From NCBI GenBank assembly GCA_033063855.1, contig CP093829.1:17019537-17083536 (forward strand): a stretch of 64,000 nt of DNA, given 5' to 3'. Shown here piece by piece: positions 37,116 to 52,400 of the stretch. How positions within the stretch are numbered: position 1 is the first letter of the stretch; every line of letters starts with the position of its first letter. The notes beneath the pieces were generated by a model, which was given only the letters and a program-made list of their open reading frames with translations, was not told where the DNA came from and made no database searches. The position numbers were made by a program, and so were the translations under genes. This DNA is from Smittia aterrima (lineage: Eukaryota; Arthropoda; Insecta; Diptera; Chironomidae).

Positions 37116-37449
37116 CCTGAAGCTTTCACACCCAAAGTTAATCAATGTTAAGATCGACAGAAGTGTAAAAGTGTGCCAATTAATAATTCAAAAGTGTCGT
37201 TAACAAATAAAAAGAAATATTTCGCGAACAAAAGAAATTGAATAATGAACTCAATCGAATTCTTTCGCATAGGACAATAAATAAATGAAAACAGTGTCGT
37301 GAGTGAAATTTCCGGGTGAAAACGAAACGAGAATTATCTTCAGCTATCGAACGAAGCGAATTAAATGAATTCAATTGAATTCGTCTAATTGTATTAAATA
37401 TTTTTCTCTTTTATCGGAGAAGTGAAAATTCAATTGAAATCGGAAAAAC

Positions 37450-40400
37450 ATGGCAAATCAAGCTCGACGTTTGTTGTTTTTGCTGGCGCTCAGTTCCGTT
37501 GCATACCTCGCGTGCGGTCATGTCGCCTTAACGTTTCCACCAGCTCGCCAGTATGACTTGGATTTTTTGGATAACTCGAGGACACCGGCACCCTGCGGCA
37601 TGCCGAAAGGTAAGAATTCCATTTCAAACGCCCATAAACTTCGGATGCTTTATGACTTCACGCTTTGGTAAAACTCGTCATACGAGCCATTCAAAGATTT
37701 CTCTCCACATTTGTTGTGCAATCGATACTTTTATGTTAATTTGTGAATCACAAATCTCGTTGTAAAAATTGTGAAAACCATAAACTGGAATCGTTTTGGA
37801 TTTCAATCGAACGGGGGAATCAAACGATTTCTTAAGCAACAAACGATTTGATTCAACAACGTTGATTAATTGAGTAAGCTTCAATCAAGAAAGATGATGT
37901 TTCTAACGCTAAAACGATTAAGTAGTAACCTACAAATGACTCCTTCGACTGAAGATTTTTTTTGTTTATTCAAACTTGAATTCTCTGAATAGCTAACTTT
38001 CTACTTTGTCGAGAGCAACAACAACAACTTTACAAGGTCAGAGAAAACAAATCTGGAAGATATCTGAGCACGTTAGCGGGGCAAATTTTATGCTAATTGC
38101 GAGTATCGTCGAGCTCGATGAGAAACTCCGCAACATGACAAATAAAGATTCATTCCGTGGCAAAGCGGAGGGAATTAATATTCATATTCGATAGTCGAAA
38201 GCTCGTCTAAACAGCTTTATTGACGAAGGGATGAATAATAATTAGAGACTTAGAGAAGTTTCTCTTTCATGAATAATTTTATTTCCAACATTGAAAAGCT
38301 TTTTCAATCTCTCTCTCGTCTCAGGAAAGTTTGTCTCCGATAGTTTTCCGCTCGTCGAGTTTTAATTGAAATTATTAAATCACATTTTGATGCGAGAAGA
38401 GTGTGTGAGAGAGAGGAGAAACAAAGTTGATCCAAACACACATGCTTCGAATATCTCGTGTCCGATCTCATTTGCATACCTGACTAGTCGTCGTCGTCTC
38501 TACGTATTGCACTCTCTTTCTCGAAAATGCCTCGGGTTCAGTTAATGCCTAAAAGCGAATAAATTTCTTGAATTTATTATGACTTGATTTTTCCATATTG
38601 TGTTCGTTTCGTGTGTTAGATATCTCGTTTTTCAAGAAGAGATTAGAGTCGAAAATATATGAGACTGTCATCCATTATTCGAGGACGAGAATTTATGGGA
38701 AATGTTTGTCAAGTTTGAGACGACGGTACGCGCTTCGTACTTGAAGTTTCTTTCACAAGCATTCACGACAAATCTGAGGCAATTTTGAATGGTAATTAGA
38801 AATCACCTGCGAGGCTAAGTTAGGCTCTAAGCTTCAGAGAGGCATTAAACATGAAAGAAATTTTAAAGAATGTGTAATCAAAAGTGTAGCAGGAAAAGCA
38901 ATATTAATTAACATTGCTTCGCCAATAGCAGTACTCGCGTAATATTAATTGGCCTGGACTAGCGAGAGAGGCAGGTGGCTTTAAATTTAAATAAGCATAA
39001 CGCGATTAAGCAACTGGCGGCGCATGGAATAAGTTCGGAAGGAGGGAAAGAAATCAAAAAATCTTTACGCGAACTGTGCGTGCAACTTATGCAATGTCGT
39101 AAGTTCGAATTTCTCATTCCGTGGCTATGGCTATTACGATTGAACGCAATGTATTGCATTCCAAGCGCACTGAACACGCTGTTCGTTGATCGTTGCGATA
39201 GCCTCTCCTCCGAGAGCAAGTGAAATGAAAAATTTACTGACCGCAATTCGCTGAGTCTGCACTTTAAAGCGCCGTTGCGGTTCTCCTTACAACAACTGCT
39301 GTAAATAATTTTTTGCTTTCGTAGAGACCGACCGATGCCATTACACAAATTACACATCAGATTCAGTATTGAAACAATCTGCACAGAAACGTTTACAGCG
39401 ATGCTTGCTCAGATCAAAAGGCTATCATTATAAATGCAAAGAAAAAACAAAACAGCTTGTTGGTTGTTCCAATTGAAGTGAATCCGAGATAACGACGGAT
39501 GATAAAGCCAACGAGGAGAAATTTATGTGGAGTAGGTTATTACGGGGATTCTCTCTCTCATTTCCCAGATTGGCTTGAGGTTGATTTCCCTTATGGTAAA
39601 TTGTTCATTGATAAAAAACTGCTGAGAGAGATGTAAAACTCTGCTTTTCTCATTAACGTTAGAAATTACATTGCAAAGGATTCATTTGCACATGCAATGA
39701 TCATTATTTTTATTCTATCAATTAAAATTCCCCGAACCTTGCGAAAGATTTTCTGATTCACAATGGAATTCAAATGTTTGTTGATTAATGAACTGACGCT
39801 CACTAACTAAGCTGATTCAACTCTTTTATGAATGCGATAGCATAATTGCTCGCCAATTATTATTTACAAATCCTTTTATTATGCAATCAGCAGCGTTAAA
39901 GAATCACGAGAATAATTCTATGCAATTAGCTGATGTAAGAAAAATCACGGATACCAATGAACGAATCTTTAAAGATCTTCGACGATTCTTTTCATTCAAA
40001 ACAGCATTTTTGAATATTTAATTGACTACGATGGCAGACAGCGACTTGACTCGATCAAAAAAAAATCTCTCGAAAGCTTAGGCAAAGTGTGTCAATGCCT
40101 GAATATAAACTAAACACACTCGCAGGCTCTCGCTAAGTTAAATGTAAACACAATCAAGTCGAGTGACAGGTTAAAATCGAGCTTATTTCACAAGTCTTCT
40201 AAAAAATTCAGAATTTTGAATAAACATTTGTCGTTGAGAGAGGGAGGAAGGCAGAAAACATTTTTTTTCTCTTTGTGGTATTTCTGTCGTCATAAGCGGT
40301 TTATGTAGCATAAGAACAATGCAAGAGAATTACAATAACAATCAGGATTGCGAAACTTAGAATTATTACAACTCTTTTGTCACGCCAGTGCAATTTTTAA

Positions 40401-43400
40401 ATTTGTTTAATGAATCTAAGGTTACAGCCGTTGCTGCTTTGTATCGATTGCCGACTCAGCGTGTTGGCAGAATTTGTTGCTCTTAACCGCATTCAATTAT
40501 GAATTCGTTCAGGAAATAAAGAAAAACCTTTATTCGCCGTGGAATTCTCGCTCGTGATCGCGTTTGAGATGAAAAACTTTTCCCATTGATTTTTTTTTCG
40601 CTTCCTCGAGATCTCGAGATAAGCTGCAAATTGAGCAAACAACATTCGATGGATGTTAAACTTTTTTTTCGCAATACTGAGAGGGCCTTGAGAATAAAAA
40701 TGACATCATAGATTGAAACATTCTTGAAGCTGACGTTGATGTAATTCGGCTTTAACGATGAGCCGAAGTCCAAAAATAAAAAAGATCTCACAATTAAAAA
40801 CAAACAAAGCGTTAATTGCCCTAATGATATTGACTTGATGGAGTAATCATCACTAAATTTCCGTGATGTGTGTCGACACGACGAAAGGTACGGGAATTTT
40901 CACTTCCGATCCCGGTGCAAACAGTTTACAGAAAAAGTTTGTCTTCCGCCTCCTAAACTCTCAACTTCCCCGCCCTCCAATTCTCACCGAAATAGAAAAA
41001 GTTTTCCGAACAAAATTGCAAAGTGTCGCCTCGTAAAATCGCGCATGATGGTTCAAGGAGCTCTAAAGACTACGACGAAGGTTCGAATTTATGTGAATTT
41101 GCGGAGAATATAGAGACGAGAATTGTTTGCACAAGACAACATGAAAAGTTTAAAGAAAGCGAGAATCACAAGTTAAACTTTCTAAAGAATCGTATCAAGT
41201 GTCGGGATGCTCCTTTCCATCTTCAAACTTTAAGATCTTCAATCAAAAGTTTCTTCTGTTTACTCACTCTCTCTCTCTCGCTGAAGTCCCAGAAGCGTGA
41301 AGGAGAAGCTTGAAAAGTTGTCATAACCAAAGGTACAAGTTTCTCATTTGCTAGCTTAAATCTTATCAGTTGGGATTGCTTTCGATTAAAAGTTTACAGA
41401 AATTGCTTGAAGTTAAGCCAATCAAGAGAATTTTATGATGTAAAGTTTGTCTAAACTTTCACTTTGTTTACATCAAAATTTAGAAGCATTTTGAGCAAAT
41501 GAGCTTTGCCAAATCACTTCGAAGCTTGTTAATGATGAAGCAAGATACTTACTGAGCAGCCATTTCAATTTAAACTAGCGCACGGTCGTGCTTGTTTCGC
41601 CGGTTCTCGTCATAAATACAATTTCATTTGCCAACATTAATAATGAGCCAGTAATGCACATAACGATTTGGCGGGCAGCGTATTCGAATTGCATAATGAT
41701 ATGCACTTACGAAAACAATTACCAATTTTCGATAATTGTTTGCCATTAAATTCAATTAGGTAAAATATGGAAACAGTTCGATTGGATTTCGGAGAAAATT
41801 GAAAAGCATAAACGATGGGATGGAGAACTTTCCTGCCTCGCAGGTGAATTGCAATTTTTTAGCAATGACTTTGTGGAAAATCTCTTTGAGGCAATTTTCC
41901 CTCTGTCTCTCTCCAAATTCGCAGACTCATCGCTGATTGAACAAAGCTGAATTAATTTTGCAGGAAAGCTTTACAAGTGCACTCCATTGTGTCGGATGTC
42001 GTAATTACTTTTGAAGCCTTTGTGAGATAACGAGACTGGCGATTGTTTTCCCGCTGGCGAGATGAGGTGACGAAAAACATTGAAATTCTCAAGTTCATTA
42101 TTCATTTGTGTCATTTCGTGCAATCCTCGCTCAGCTCTTTAAATTTGTCACAGGTTGCGTTGTCTACAAAAAGAGTTTTGTCTTTTCGGCGAAATTAACT
42201 TTCCCAAACATTTTTACGTAACGCGAGAAAAAGATCTGATTATGATTAATATCATCCTCGGCAACTGTTTCGCCATTAAATTATTTCAGTCGCATATCTT
42301 CCGCTCGGCTTGTACTTTATGTTTTGCCTTCTTCTTTTCTCTCTCTCGTTTTTTTTTGGTGTAAAGAAATCCAGTTTATGATGATTTATGATATCGCATG
42401 CGATGTTCCTTAAATCTCTTCGCCTTCTTTTTCTTTCCCTCTTGCCGAATTCTTATAAATCTTACGCGCCTTGTCTTGTTTGCGTAAATCTCAAGGAAAT
42501 CTTCGCTAGAACTGCTGCCACGATTCATTTTGTTAATCATTAAATTTCGTTCGGTTGCTGTTTTTGGTCATGATGAACTCGGTTTCGTCATAAAGCATAC
42601 AAGCGATCAATATTAATGAAACATTGTGGTTCGAATTTTGCTCTGAATGTGTTATTAGTAGAAGATGGAACAATCCCTCATGGCTTATGAAATTAATTAT
42701 GATGTTTCGCCGTCGCTTTGTGCCAAAACGAGAAGGGCGAATGAACGAACAAACGAAGAAGAAGAGGTTGAAGACGATGGCAAAGCAAAGTCGTGATCAT
42801 CATAGAAGAGTTTATTCATCTCATGTAGCATCGTAAGTTTGTGAAAACAATCGCCTCGACGTGATTGTAGCAATTTGTAAGCTTTTTCTTTCAATTTGAA
42901 GTGTAATTAAGACTCATCGACAAAGCTCAAAAGTTATTACAGTTCAATGGAAATTATTTCTTTCGTTATCGAGTTCTCTAGGGGAAAACTCGTTTCTCAT
43001 TAGCGCCCCAGAGCAACACGAAAGTATCGTTTGGTTTGTTTTTAGTTTTCCGCTTTCGCCTTCGAGACAAACCCGAAAACGTGCTGGCTTGTAAGAATTT
43101 TAATATCCGCTCGCTACGATGCTATAGATGCTGATAAATGAACATTTAATTAGACATTTCACCACACAGCGAGCGATAGATCTATCCAGTAGCTCGCAAG
43201 TTGAAGAGACGAGAAGGAAAAAAAGCTTCTTACAGACCGACCGACAATCAAACCGTCAAAACAGCTTCCTAATGCACGTTTCATTTATTATTTTTTCATT
43301 TTGATTTGCTGATTTAGAGTTTCTCGCTTTCTCGGTGAAGCAGCACGAATGGAAAATAAACAAAACTTTATTGCGAAATTCAATTAATTAAATTTAACTG

Positions 43401-46400
43401 ATGACTGTCGGTTGATTAATAGAATTCCTAAAGCCATTGCACGACGACGACAACGTTGAGAAAAAGTTAATTGAAAATTGAGCTTCAACTTAATGTGAGA
43501 AGGGAATGATGTGCGAAAGGGCCACTTTCATGTGAAGATTTATGCGACGAGCTGAAAAGCAATAACAAACCTCGGCAAGTGTGAACCGTCGGATTGTAAT
43601 TGATTGACCAATTTTTTTTGGAGATCTCAAATTTATGACGGTCGCGAGGAAGAAGAAATGAGCGTTCTTCTTCGGTTTGTTTGTTACAATCCGCACGCAC
43701 TCGAACCGCCCAACAATAAAGCTTAAGCAAACTTTTTTTTACGAGTTCGAATGAATGTAAATGTCTGACCTGACCGAAGCCCTTTTTGAAGTTTTTTTTA
43801 TTTGCGGTTCCTCACAGGTCTTCAAACAAAGTACCTAAACATTAAAAGGTCATGAGGGGAACTTTTTGATTCGCCGCGGCCTAAAGGCCAATAAAAAATT
43901 TAAAAGTCGATCGAACTTCAGAAACAAAACAAAAATCTTCACTTCACGAATAATTCCTGTTGTCGAAATTCTCTGTGTCGTGCTTTTCTTTTATCGCCCG
44001 AGCTGAGTTTATAAATTAATGTCAAGTGTCTCCGTCATCGATACGGTTCGTTTAAAAAGCACTTTTCATGCATGAATGATTTGCAGTAAGCACGAAACAT
44101 TTTCCTCTGGTTTGTTGTTATTGGTGGCACATGTTCTTTTGTCAGGCTTTTAAAAACGAGACTGTCGCAATAATTAAAAGCTGTTTGGAGAGTTGCTGAA
44201 TGTATCGAGACGTTGTCAAACATTCCACACATTGTTTCAATTCATTCGAATCGAAACGATAACAAAATGTTAAACTTCCATTTGCTCGATCGTTTTTTTA
44301 GCGGAGTTGATTGATTGCTTACGCGTTTGATGTGTGTCCGGCGTCGTAAATCAAAATAAATATGACGGCCGAAGAAAATTAGAGTGAATTACGTTAATAT
44401 TATCGCAAAGTAGGGCAATAAGTGCGTTTCTTCCAATCTTAAGCCGTAAACGTGACTGAGAAAAGTTCAATCACAAAAAAAACTTTATTTTGACATTTTC
44501 GCGTGAATCTGAAAACAATTTCGACTCGAAGCGATTTAATGAATTTTGATTTGGCAAGCGAGTCAGTAAAAAGCTTTCGCCTCAACAGTGAATGAAGCAA
44601 TTACGAGACCAGAGCATTGCGGTGGAATCGAATTAATTGGAAAATAATTAATTTATAGTTAACTCCATTTCGCGAGAGAAAGAGGAACAAAAATAGTTCA
44701 ATTAACTGTGAGTGGGAAGTTTCGATATCACGTCACGTTGTGATGAATCAAACTAAAGCTTTTAAGCTTCATCTCTTAAGCTTAGCTCATGCTGACAAAG
44801 TATTAACTTAATAAACTCAAACGTGTTCACTTGAACGTGACTAAATTTATGAATTTCCCGCTCGTTTTCACTCCAGGTGAGAAAAATATTTAATGAAGGA
44901 CAATTCCATCAAAGTAAAAACGAGTGAACAACAAAAGTCTCTTCAACGTAAACCCTGTGAGAATACTTTCCAGGTGGCTGTAGCGTGGGTGGTAGACACG
45001 TTTCGAGACGGTATTATGTGCAGTGGCGCGAAGATTTCAAACACGACACAATTTTTTTTCGACAATAGAAGAGAGTCAATGACATCGTGAAACCTTGAAC
45101 CTGAAATATTTGCGTAGCTTTAAGAAATTGCAATTTGTTTCGTCAATGAACTTTTTTTTGTGTGCCCGAGTGTGGCTGTCCGTAAAATCTGAACGGTACG
45201 TTCGTCGACCGTAAAATTATTAAATTTAATTAATATCCATTTAAAATTCAGACCGAGCGCCAAGAAAACAGTTGTGTGACCAGCGAAGTAGAAAAAGCGA
45301 AACGGAAGCTCCTAAGGCAATAATAAGCGGCAGCTAAGAAAAGTGTTGACCTTACTCTCCCAACTCGAGCAAAAAAAAAATCATGTCTAATGAGTTCAAT
45401 TTTTAATAAACATCGACAAGATTTTCGCCACGACTTGAAGTAAATTACCATTCGAGCCAAACGATACTAATCACGTAATAAGCAGCAACTGCTGTTTGTC
45501 GACGAAACGCAGTTCGAGCAGCATTGTGAGGTCATTTGTCATTAGGCGCAAGAGCTTTACATGCATTCGCTATCTAAGAGTGAGAGGGAGCCATAAACAA
45601 ATTAACAAGTGCCAAAGTTTCTGTCGGAGCGCATTAAATTCAGCAGCAGCAGATTGAACCTCAAAAACATTCACTGGTCTAACATTTGCATGATGTTTTC
45701 GTCTAGAATGAATTTTCAACTGGTTATGCGATCACGACTGGTGATTTATCACAGCAAATGTGCTCAAAACGGAGAATTTATTTATGATTTAGTTGCGTCT
45801 GACCCCGCTCCACTTGCGCACCACCAAAGCTTGAGTGTTTGCCACTAGACAAACTTCCAAATATTGTTTCATAAACCGACAAAACATTTGACACGAAATA
45901 CTCGCCGCCTTCTTTCCATTACGAGTCCTGCCCTCCCTTCGAAAAAGAAACTTAGACGATTCGAAAAAAAAACTTTTCAAATATCTCGAGGGTTGAACTG
46001 TAAATTGTATCGCTTGTCGCTCTCTTCTCGTTAATCGGACCAATTTTCAATTAGAACGACATTAAACAGCCTTTTTGTGTCTGATTAACTGAAACAAAAC
46101 GACAAATTCATTACCGTAATTCGAGTTTAATGTTACACTTCATTAATTACTTCAATGTTGGATTTTTTCCCCTCCGGGCCGGCCAATCGAACTGAGAAGG
46201 TTGATCGAAATTTAATTAAATGCTTGAGAGTCTCTTGACGCATTTTCAAATCGAATTTCAAGCAAGATATCATCTTCGTCTTTTCACAGGAAGTAGAATC
46301 GAGAATTCATTTCTCAGATTGGAGCTTCATGCCTCAGCACGCTTCTTTGACATTTTCTGGCTCCGAGGTCGCTTCAAATCCCCCTCTTCGATAATCTCTT

Positions 46401-49400
46401 ACTCGACTCGATTGGATTGCCTGAACGAGAGGAAAAAAGTTTCAAGTTAATCAAATTATCCGTGTGGCGATGGTGTGAATCAAGCTTGAAGCTTGATTGA
46501 TTGGGATGTGAGACATTGTAGTTGGAATTTCATTCAATGAGCTTAAACAAGCGATGGTTTCATGTAAATTCGCACCGCAGTGTTGAAGATGAGTAATTGC
46601 TTAATTGGCAATGAATGTGTTCATGACGTGTTGTGTAACTTTTCGATCCGCATCGATTCATGGAATCTGCGAGTTTCCCGTTGTGATACTTGGAATTATC
46701 AATATAACTAGAAAGCTCAGCTCTTCTCACGTTGTTCAGTTAGTAAATTCGTGAAGTGACTAAACATTTTACTCTCTAATTGGAGAATGATTAGATGTTG
46801 GATCAATAATCGCGCAAAATATTTTCCCACAACAACGCCTTTGATTAGATAACTTCGTCGCTGCTGCGAAGCAACGGCCCAGGAAATTGCAATTCAACTA
46901 AGCTCATAAAATGTTTGATAAATGACTTCCTCTCGACTCGGACTCGACACGAGCTCAGCTTTACAACTCGTCCGGATTTGTTTAAGTTGTTGGAAAGCAA
47001 TTTAAGCTGCCGTGAATTACTTTAATTGGACTCACATAGAATACAAACAATTTTTCTCTGAGGATTTGAAACTGAAACCAGCTCTGTCATTGTTGCCATT
47101 TAAAATCGAATTTATTTCTCATTGCAGTCAACACTTAGCAATTGCAAGTTAATTATTCAAGTTTTCTTATCCTGAAGCATGTCAACAACTCCTTCTTGCT
47201 CATTAAACAATTATTCATCGTCAAGTCTTCTTCCATCCCGTCGTCGTCTGTAATCTGTTTACCGAAGACTTCTGTGAAATTCTTGTGAAAAATGATTTTC
47301 TATTAAGTGGCAGGTCGATCGAAGTAGCTGTGGCATGTGTTGAACATAATTACTCTCGTGAGAGGGAATTTAAAATCATTTATCACTCGGCTTTTGAATT
47401 CTGAATTTGCCATTAAGCTGATTAAGTGAAACTTTCAGACAAATTCTTCTTCTGTCGAGTGTTTCGAGTCTGAGGCTCGGGTTGAAATGCAATTATCGTT
47501 TTATGTCAAAACTTGGTCTCTTGTCCCTTTCAATCTTTCGAGAAAACTATGAATGTCGTCACTTGAACATAGATTGATAGTGTTCTCTCGAAATCATTAA
47601 TCACAATTTTATTCACTCAACAACCAACTCGAATAAATTTTTCAGACATTTATCTGACGCTCCTTGCAAAACAATTCATGTGATGAAAGTTAGGAAACGA
47701 AATGAAAGAGAGACAAAGACATTAAATAAGCAATTACTGTCCATCGATGTTCGTTCATGCGAGCGAAATCCTAATAGAGCGAACGAAATTCAATTCGGAG
47801 ATCAAACGACACTTCGTTTGACGCAACTTTTTTATTCATTTTTTCTTATTCTCAAGGCATCCAATTAGCCGTGAGCGTTTTTCACGAAAAAAAATGAAAA
47901 TAAAATACAAAGTTTGCCCAACTCGATTGGCAAAGTCAAACTTTGAACGTAAACACAAAACTTCCTCGTCTACTCGTCGAGGGAAAGAAAGAGAATATAA
48001 GTTACAATTAACATGCTGCTGCTCAGTGTTTAACAGGCATTATGCAATCGAATGTTAATATTATTCGCTAAAGAACGAAGGTAGAGCAAACGAAAAAAAA
48101 AGTGATGAAAACAAACAATTACGTGGAGCAAGTGGCGGTCTTGATGTAGGTTAGGTTTTCTCTTCTTCACTGAGATACATTTTTATCGTAATTTGAGTAT
48201 AATGATTACAGATCAACTACCTGCATGATCTAATAAGTGTCATCATTAGTTGGTAGGAGCTAATTTATGAGATTCACGCTTTGAACTTCATTAGTTCGCA
48301 TGATTTTTTTTTCTAGCAAATAACTTCCTCTCCTTTAAAATACTTTAACAAAGCGATGAGCTTGCATAAGAATAATAATTTAAAATGAAGCGAAACGAAA
48401 ACTGTTGTAGCTCGATGCATTGCATAAGTCATGACAATGGATGCGAAGTAATTGAAAAACACGTTGTTCGGTTTCTCATGCGAAGTGTTGCTCTCATAAC
48501 ATGTTTACACTCTCCTCCATTCATTAATAAGAGATGAGCCGTTGGTCGTTCCAAAGAAAAGCTCTGTTGTTGACGCTCTTTGCTTTGTTTGTCGTCTGTC
48601 TTAAACTGAGTCTGAGCAATCATAAAATTCCCACAATAAAAGTCACTGCAATCACTCGACGATAGCCTTGGAGATGAGAATCCAGAAGTAGAAGTCTTTG
48701 AAATATCTCAACGACATCCATTGTCGTTGTTAAAGTCTCTCGATATGAACAAAACAAAAAATATTAACAAGTCGAGGTTAAACGCTTGGAAAAATGTTTT
48801 TTGATGTTTCCATTCAACACGCATCCAAATGCTGCGATGGGCTTTGATGAGGAAGTTATTTTAAAATTGGAAATATGTAACACACGAACCATTGTTCTTC
48901 CCTCGTCGAAGTAATAACTTTAATGAGCTTCATTTGCATATTCAATGAACGTAACAACATCGAGTGGAAGGGAATCGAGTCTTTCAACGCTTTCACTTGG
49001 AATCTCCAAGTTAGTTAAATCGATTAATCAAGCTCGCAATTGAGTCTCCTTTAATCTACGCGGAAGGTATTTCTCTCGAGCTTTCAATCAGTGTCACAGT
49101 TTAACGACAATGTCTCTCGCTGCTGACGAACGTAGGGCAAACGGTCTGAACGAGAGATAGAGAGAGACAAAAATTGGAGCAAAATTGCATAACACCTCGC
49201 GAAATAGAAACGACTTTGACGATTTGTTACGAATAATAAAACACACAAAATAAGCCGCGATTTTTTTTATGGTAATTTAAACCTCAAAAGCTTGCAGTCG
49301 AGCCGAGTGAATGACAAACGTTAAAGACGAACAGCAAATAAAGCTCTTAAAATATTTATGTAAATTTCCTCGCTAAAAAAATTGCACACAACGAGCATTA

Positions 49401-52400
49401 CGTCGACTTGTCATCATCACGCAAATTACCATCAGTAATTTCTTCCATCGATTTTCCTTTCAGCTCGAATATCCATCTCGTCTATTGACATAAAAATGAA
49501 AATAGCTTTTCGGTCATAAAATGTTAGAAGCACTAAAAAGTCGAATTCATCAAAAAAATTTGAACGACTGTTGAATAAAACAAACTCCATCGGCTAATTG
49601 CAAGTAAAATTTTATATTTTCAATGAAGCCTCTTTCCGTCCCGAGAGAGTTGCGAAATTGTTAAGTAGCTTTATCCTCATTAAGCAATTGTTGTTGTTCG
49701 ATCCTTATTATGTGAGCGGCAGGCAAAATGGGCTTGCCGTCTTTAACGGCTTTAGAGCGAAAGAGAGAATACAAAGTTTATAATTAAGGGTCAGGTGGAT
49801 AATGGATATTTAATGCTTTGCTGTTAACCATCCAGTAACGACTGCGGACACACTCCATCGCATGCAGAAAACTTAGCGTTTGTTTACCTTTTAACGATTA
49901 TCTCGAATTCCGCTGAATGCATTTACATTTGGATGGCGAAGAGAAAAATTACAGTTCATGAATAATTTTCAAACAATGAGAGCACGAGCGCGGACTGATA
50001 AAAAATTTCGCAGTGGAAAAACTTTGATTTAACCTCTAAACTCACGGTTGGCTTGATTTGAATCCATGCAAAGCTTTGCAATTGAAATTTCCCGATGAAT
50101 CTCGTGAAATTCGAATTATTTGTGAAATTTTTAATGCATTTCTCGTTCACATTCAATTTATAAACCTGAAGTGAGTTTCTGTTTATTGCTCCACATTCGA
50201 CGATATTTTCTCACAAAAATTGTCTCCGTTCGATTTATGAGCGATCCAATTTAATTTTCTCTAAGTCTCAAACGGAAAATCTTTTGCAATCCAATCGCAT
50301 AACTCAAATATTGTCTTTCTTTACTCTAAGTCTTCTCGTGAGACTGCACTGAACGTTGATTTTTCCTTCGCCTGTTTCTCATGTTATGTCTTATGCAAAT
50401 TCACGAATCTATCTGCAATGATACATCGCAGCAAACACGTTTCGATTTCTACCAGATATTGTAAGACTCGTCGATATGCATTTGCATACGGCCCCGAAGC
50501 CAGAACAATTTTTTCACACTCCAAATTATCATAATTTACATTCGCGGCTGCTCGAAAATATTTTCAATGAAGAATGTTCAATGCTATTACTAAGCGATTA
50601 CCTCGCAATCAGTCGAAAATCAGGCTTAAGTAAGAGTGTTGCTGGAGCCGCCCCGTCTGTGAAGTTGTTGAGTTTGTTTGCCTCCGAAACAATAAGAACA
50701 ATAAAAAATGTATTATCGCTGGCAAAAGCAACATAAATAGCGATTATCGTGGAGAAATATATGTCATAAAAGTCTCATAAAAGTTTCTCTGTAACGATTA
50801 TCAAACAATTGGCGAGTCGACGGAGGGTGGATGGAGGAGAGAAAAAAGAAAATGAAAAAAGCTAAACACTGGCGCAACGAAAGCTTTTCTCACAAACGAT
50901 AATCGCCTTTTTGTATCGTTCGTCAACTAAGTAGACGACAACTGAGTTGATGAGAGGAGAGGGAGCAAATTTGATCCTGATAAATTCTCAACGTAATTGA
51001 CGAACGAAATTCTTTGTCAAATAACAATTTCTCAATTCCGATCTTTATGTTCCATAACTTCTCTCCTTCTCGTTGTATTCGTCGTTTTATCTCCCGACAC
51101 CGCTAACTCATAATCGAGAGCTCGAGTTCACTGGGTTAGCTGTGAACAAACAGTTACGAGCATTGTCAATCAGCTTGCTTCTCTTTCGTTTTCTATCGGG
51201 GCGTGAATTTATTTCACTTGCTCTTATGATTTATGGTGAATTCATTGTGCTGACTCGATTTGTTTGAATAGAAAAACGCTTTTTATTCAGCTCCGATGAT
51301 GATAAGACATTGCAGAATGAATGGTTTTTGTTGTGAGCTTTCGTGGAGTTGAAATGTGTTGGGTCAGCAAGCTACGCTTAATGCGAATTCTCTTCGATCA
51401 CAAAGCCATTAAACTTCTTGTTTACGCTCGTTCTCCTTTTTATGTCGGGCATGTTTAACGCTTTAGCGATTGTCCGGTCACAAATCAATTTAGCTACTGA
51501 CACGAAGGAATTTCACAGTGGAAACTCGCGCAAAACTAAACATAAACATGGGAAAATCATAAAATGAGCGTCGGCGGTTTCGTGGTTCGACGACATAAAA
51601 TTCTGCTTTTTGCACAATGCAGCGCAACGCGCTTATCGCTCGATGAATTAATTAAATCTGCATTAGCTTTAAGTATCGATTACTCTCTCTCTCTCTCGCA
51701 AAGCGTTATAAATTCATAAACGAGACTCATAAAATGTTTTAATGATTATTAATGGCAAAGTTCTTTTCCCATGTTGTTCGTATTCGAATGCACATTCAAC
51801 ATAGAACAACGATTAGCTTCTACTATTCAGTTTCCCATTGCGCTCCATTAAGCTTAATTCAATTTGACGTTACAAATGTTCATGTCGATAATTATAGAGA
51901 GCAACGTGGTTTTCTTCTGTCTCAGCAAGCTTTTTCAAAGCTTTCAGTCTGCAAACCAACACATCATATGACAAATTAGTAACAGGTGAATAATTCCTGG
52001 AATTTATAATCAAACATGGTCAAACATGATTGAGCTTGGGTCTTCATTTAGTTTTGAAATATTGAGCTCAGAATTGAATTTTGTTATTGCTGGCGCAACG
52101 TGGAGCGTAGTGGAGCTCGGGCAATAAATGAAGTAGTTAAAACATTTTAATGCTGTTCCATTCGTTAGTGCATTTACATTGCAAAATCAACGTTCTTTAT
52201 TATACGAAGCTTTGAATAAATTTTCCTTGTGGTAGCTCCGATGTGGATCGTTTGCAACAAAGTAGAAGTCGCAAGATTTGCATAAACATCATTTTAATTG
52301 AGCATCAAAAGAGCAAAACAAATTGAAAACTCTTTGAGAATTCCACTTCAAAAGAAATAAAAATTTCCTCATCGTAAAGGTATTTTCCTTCTTTCTCTCT

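Noticed and set aside
38959..39384. 141-codon minus-strand frame inside the large intron, overlapped by an 82-codon plus-strand frame
   Set aside because: Cysteine- and serine-rich composition without domain similarity, no splice partners and overlapping frames on both strands; chance opening.
40868..41313. Two overlapping plus-strand frames in the large intron
   Set aside because: No conserved motif, no signal peptide, and no splice sites joining them to other coding sequence.
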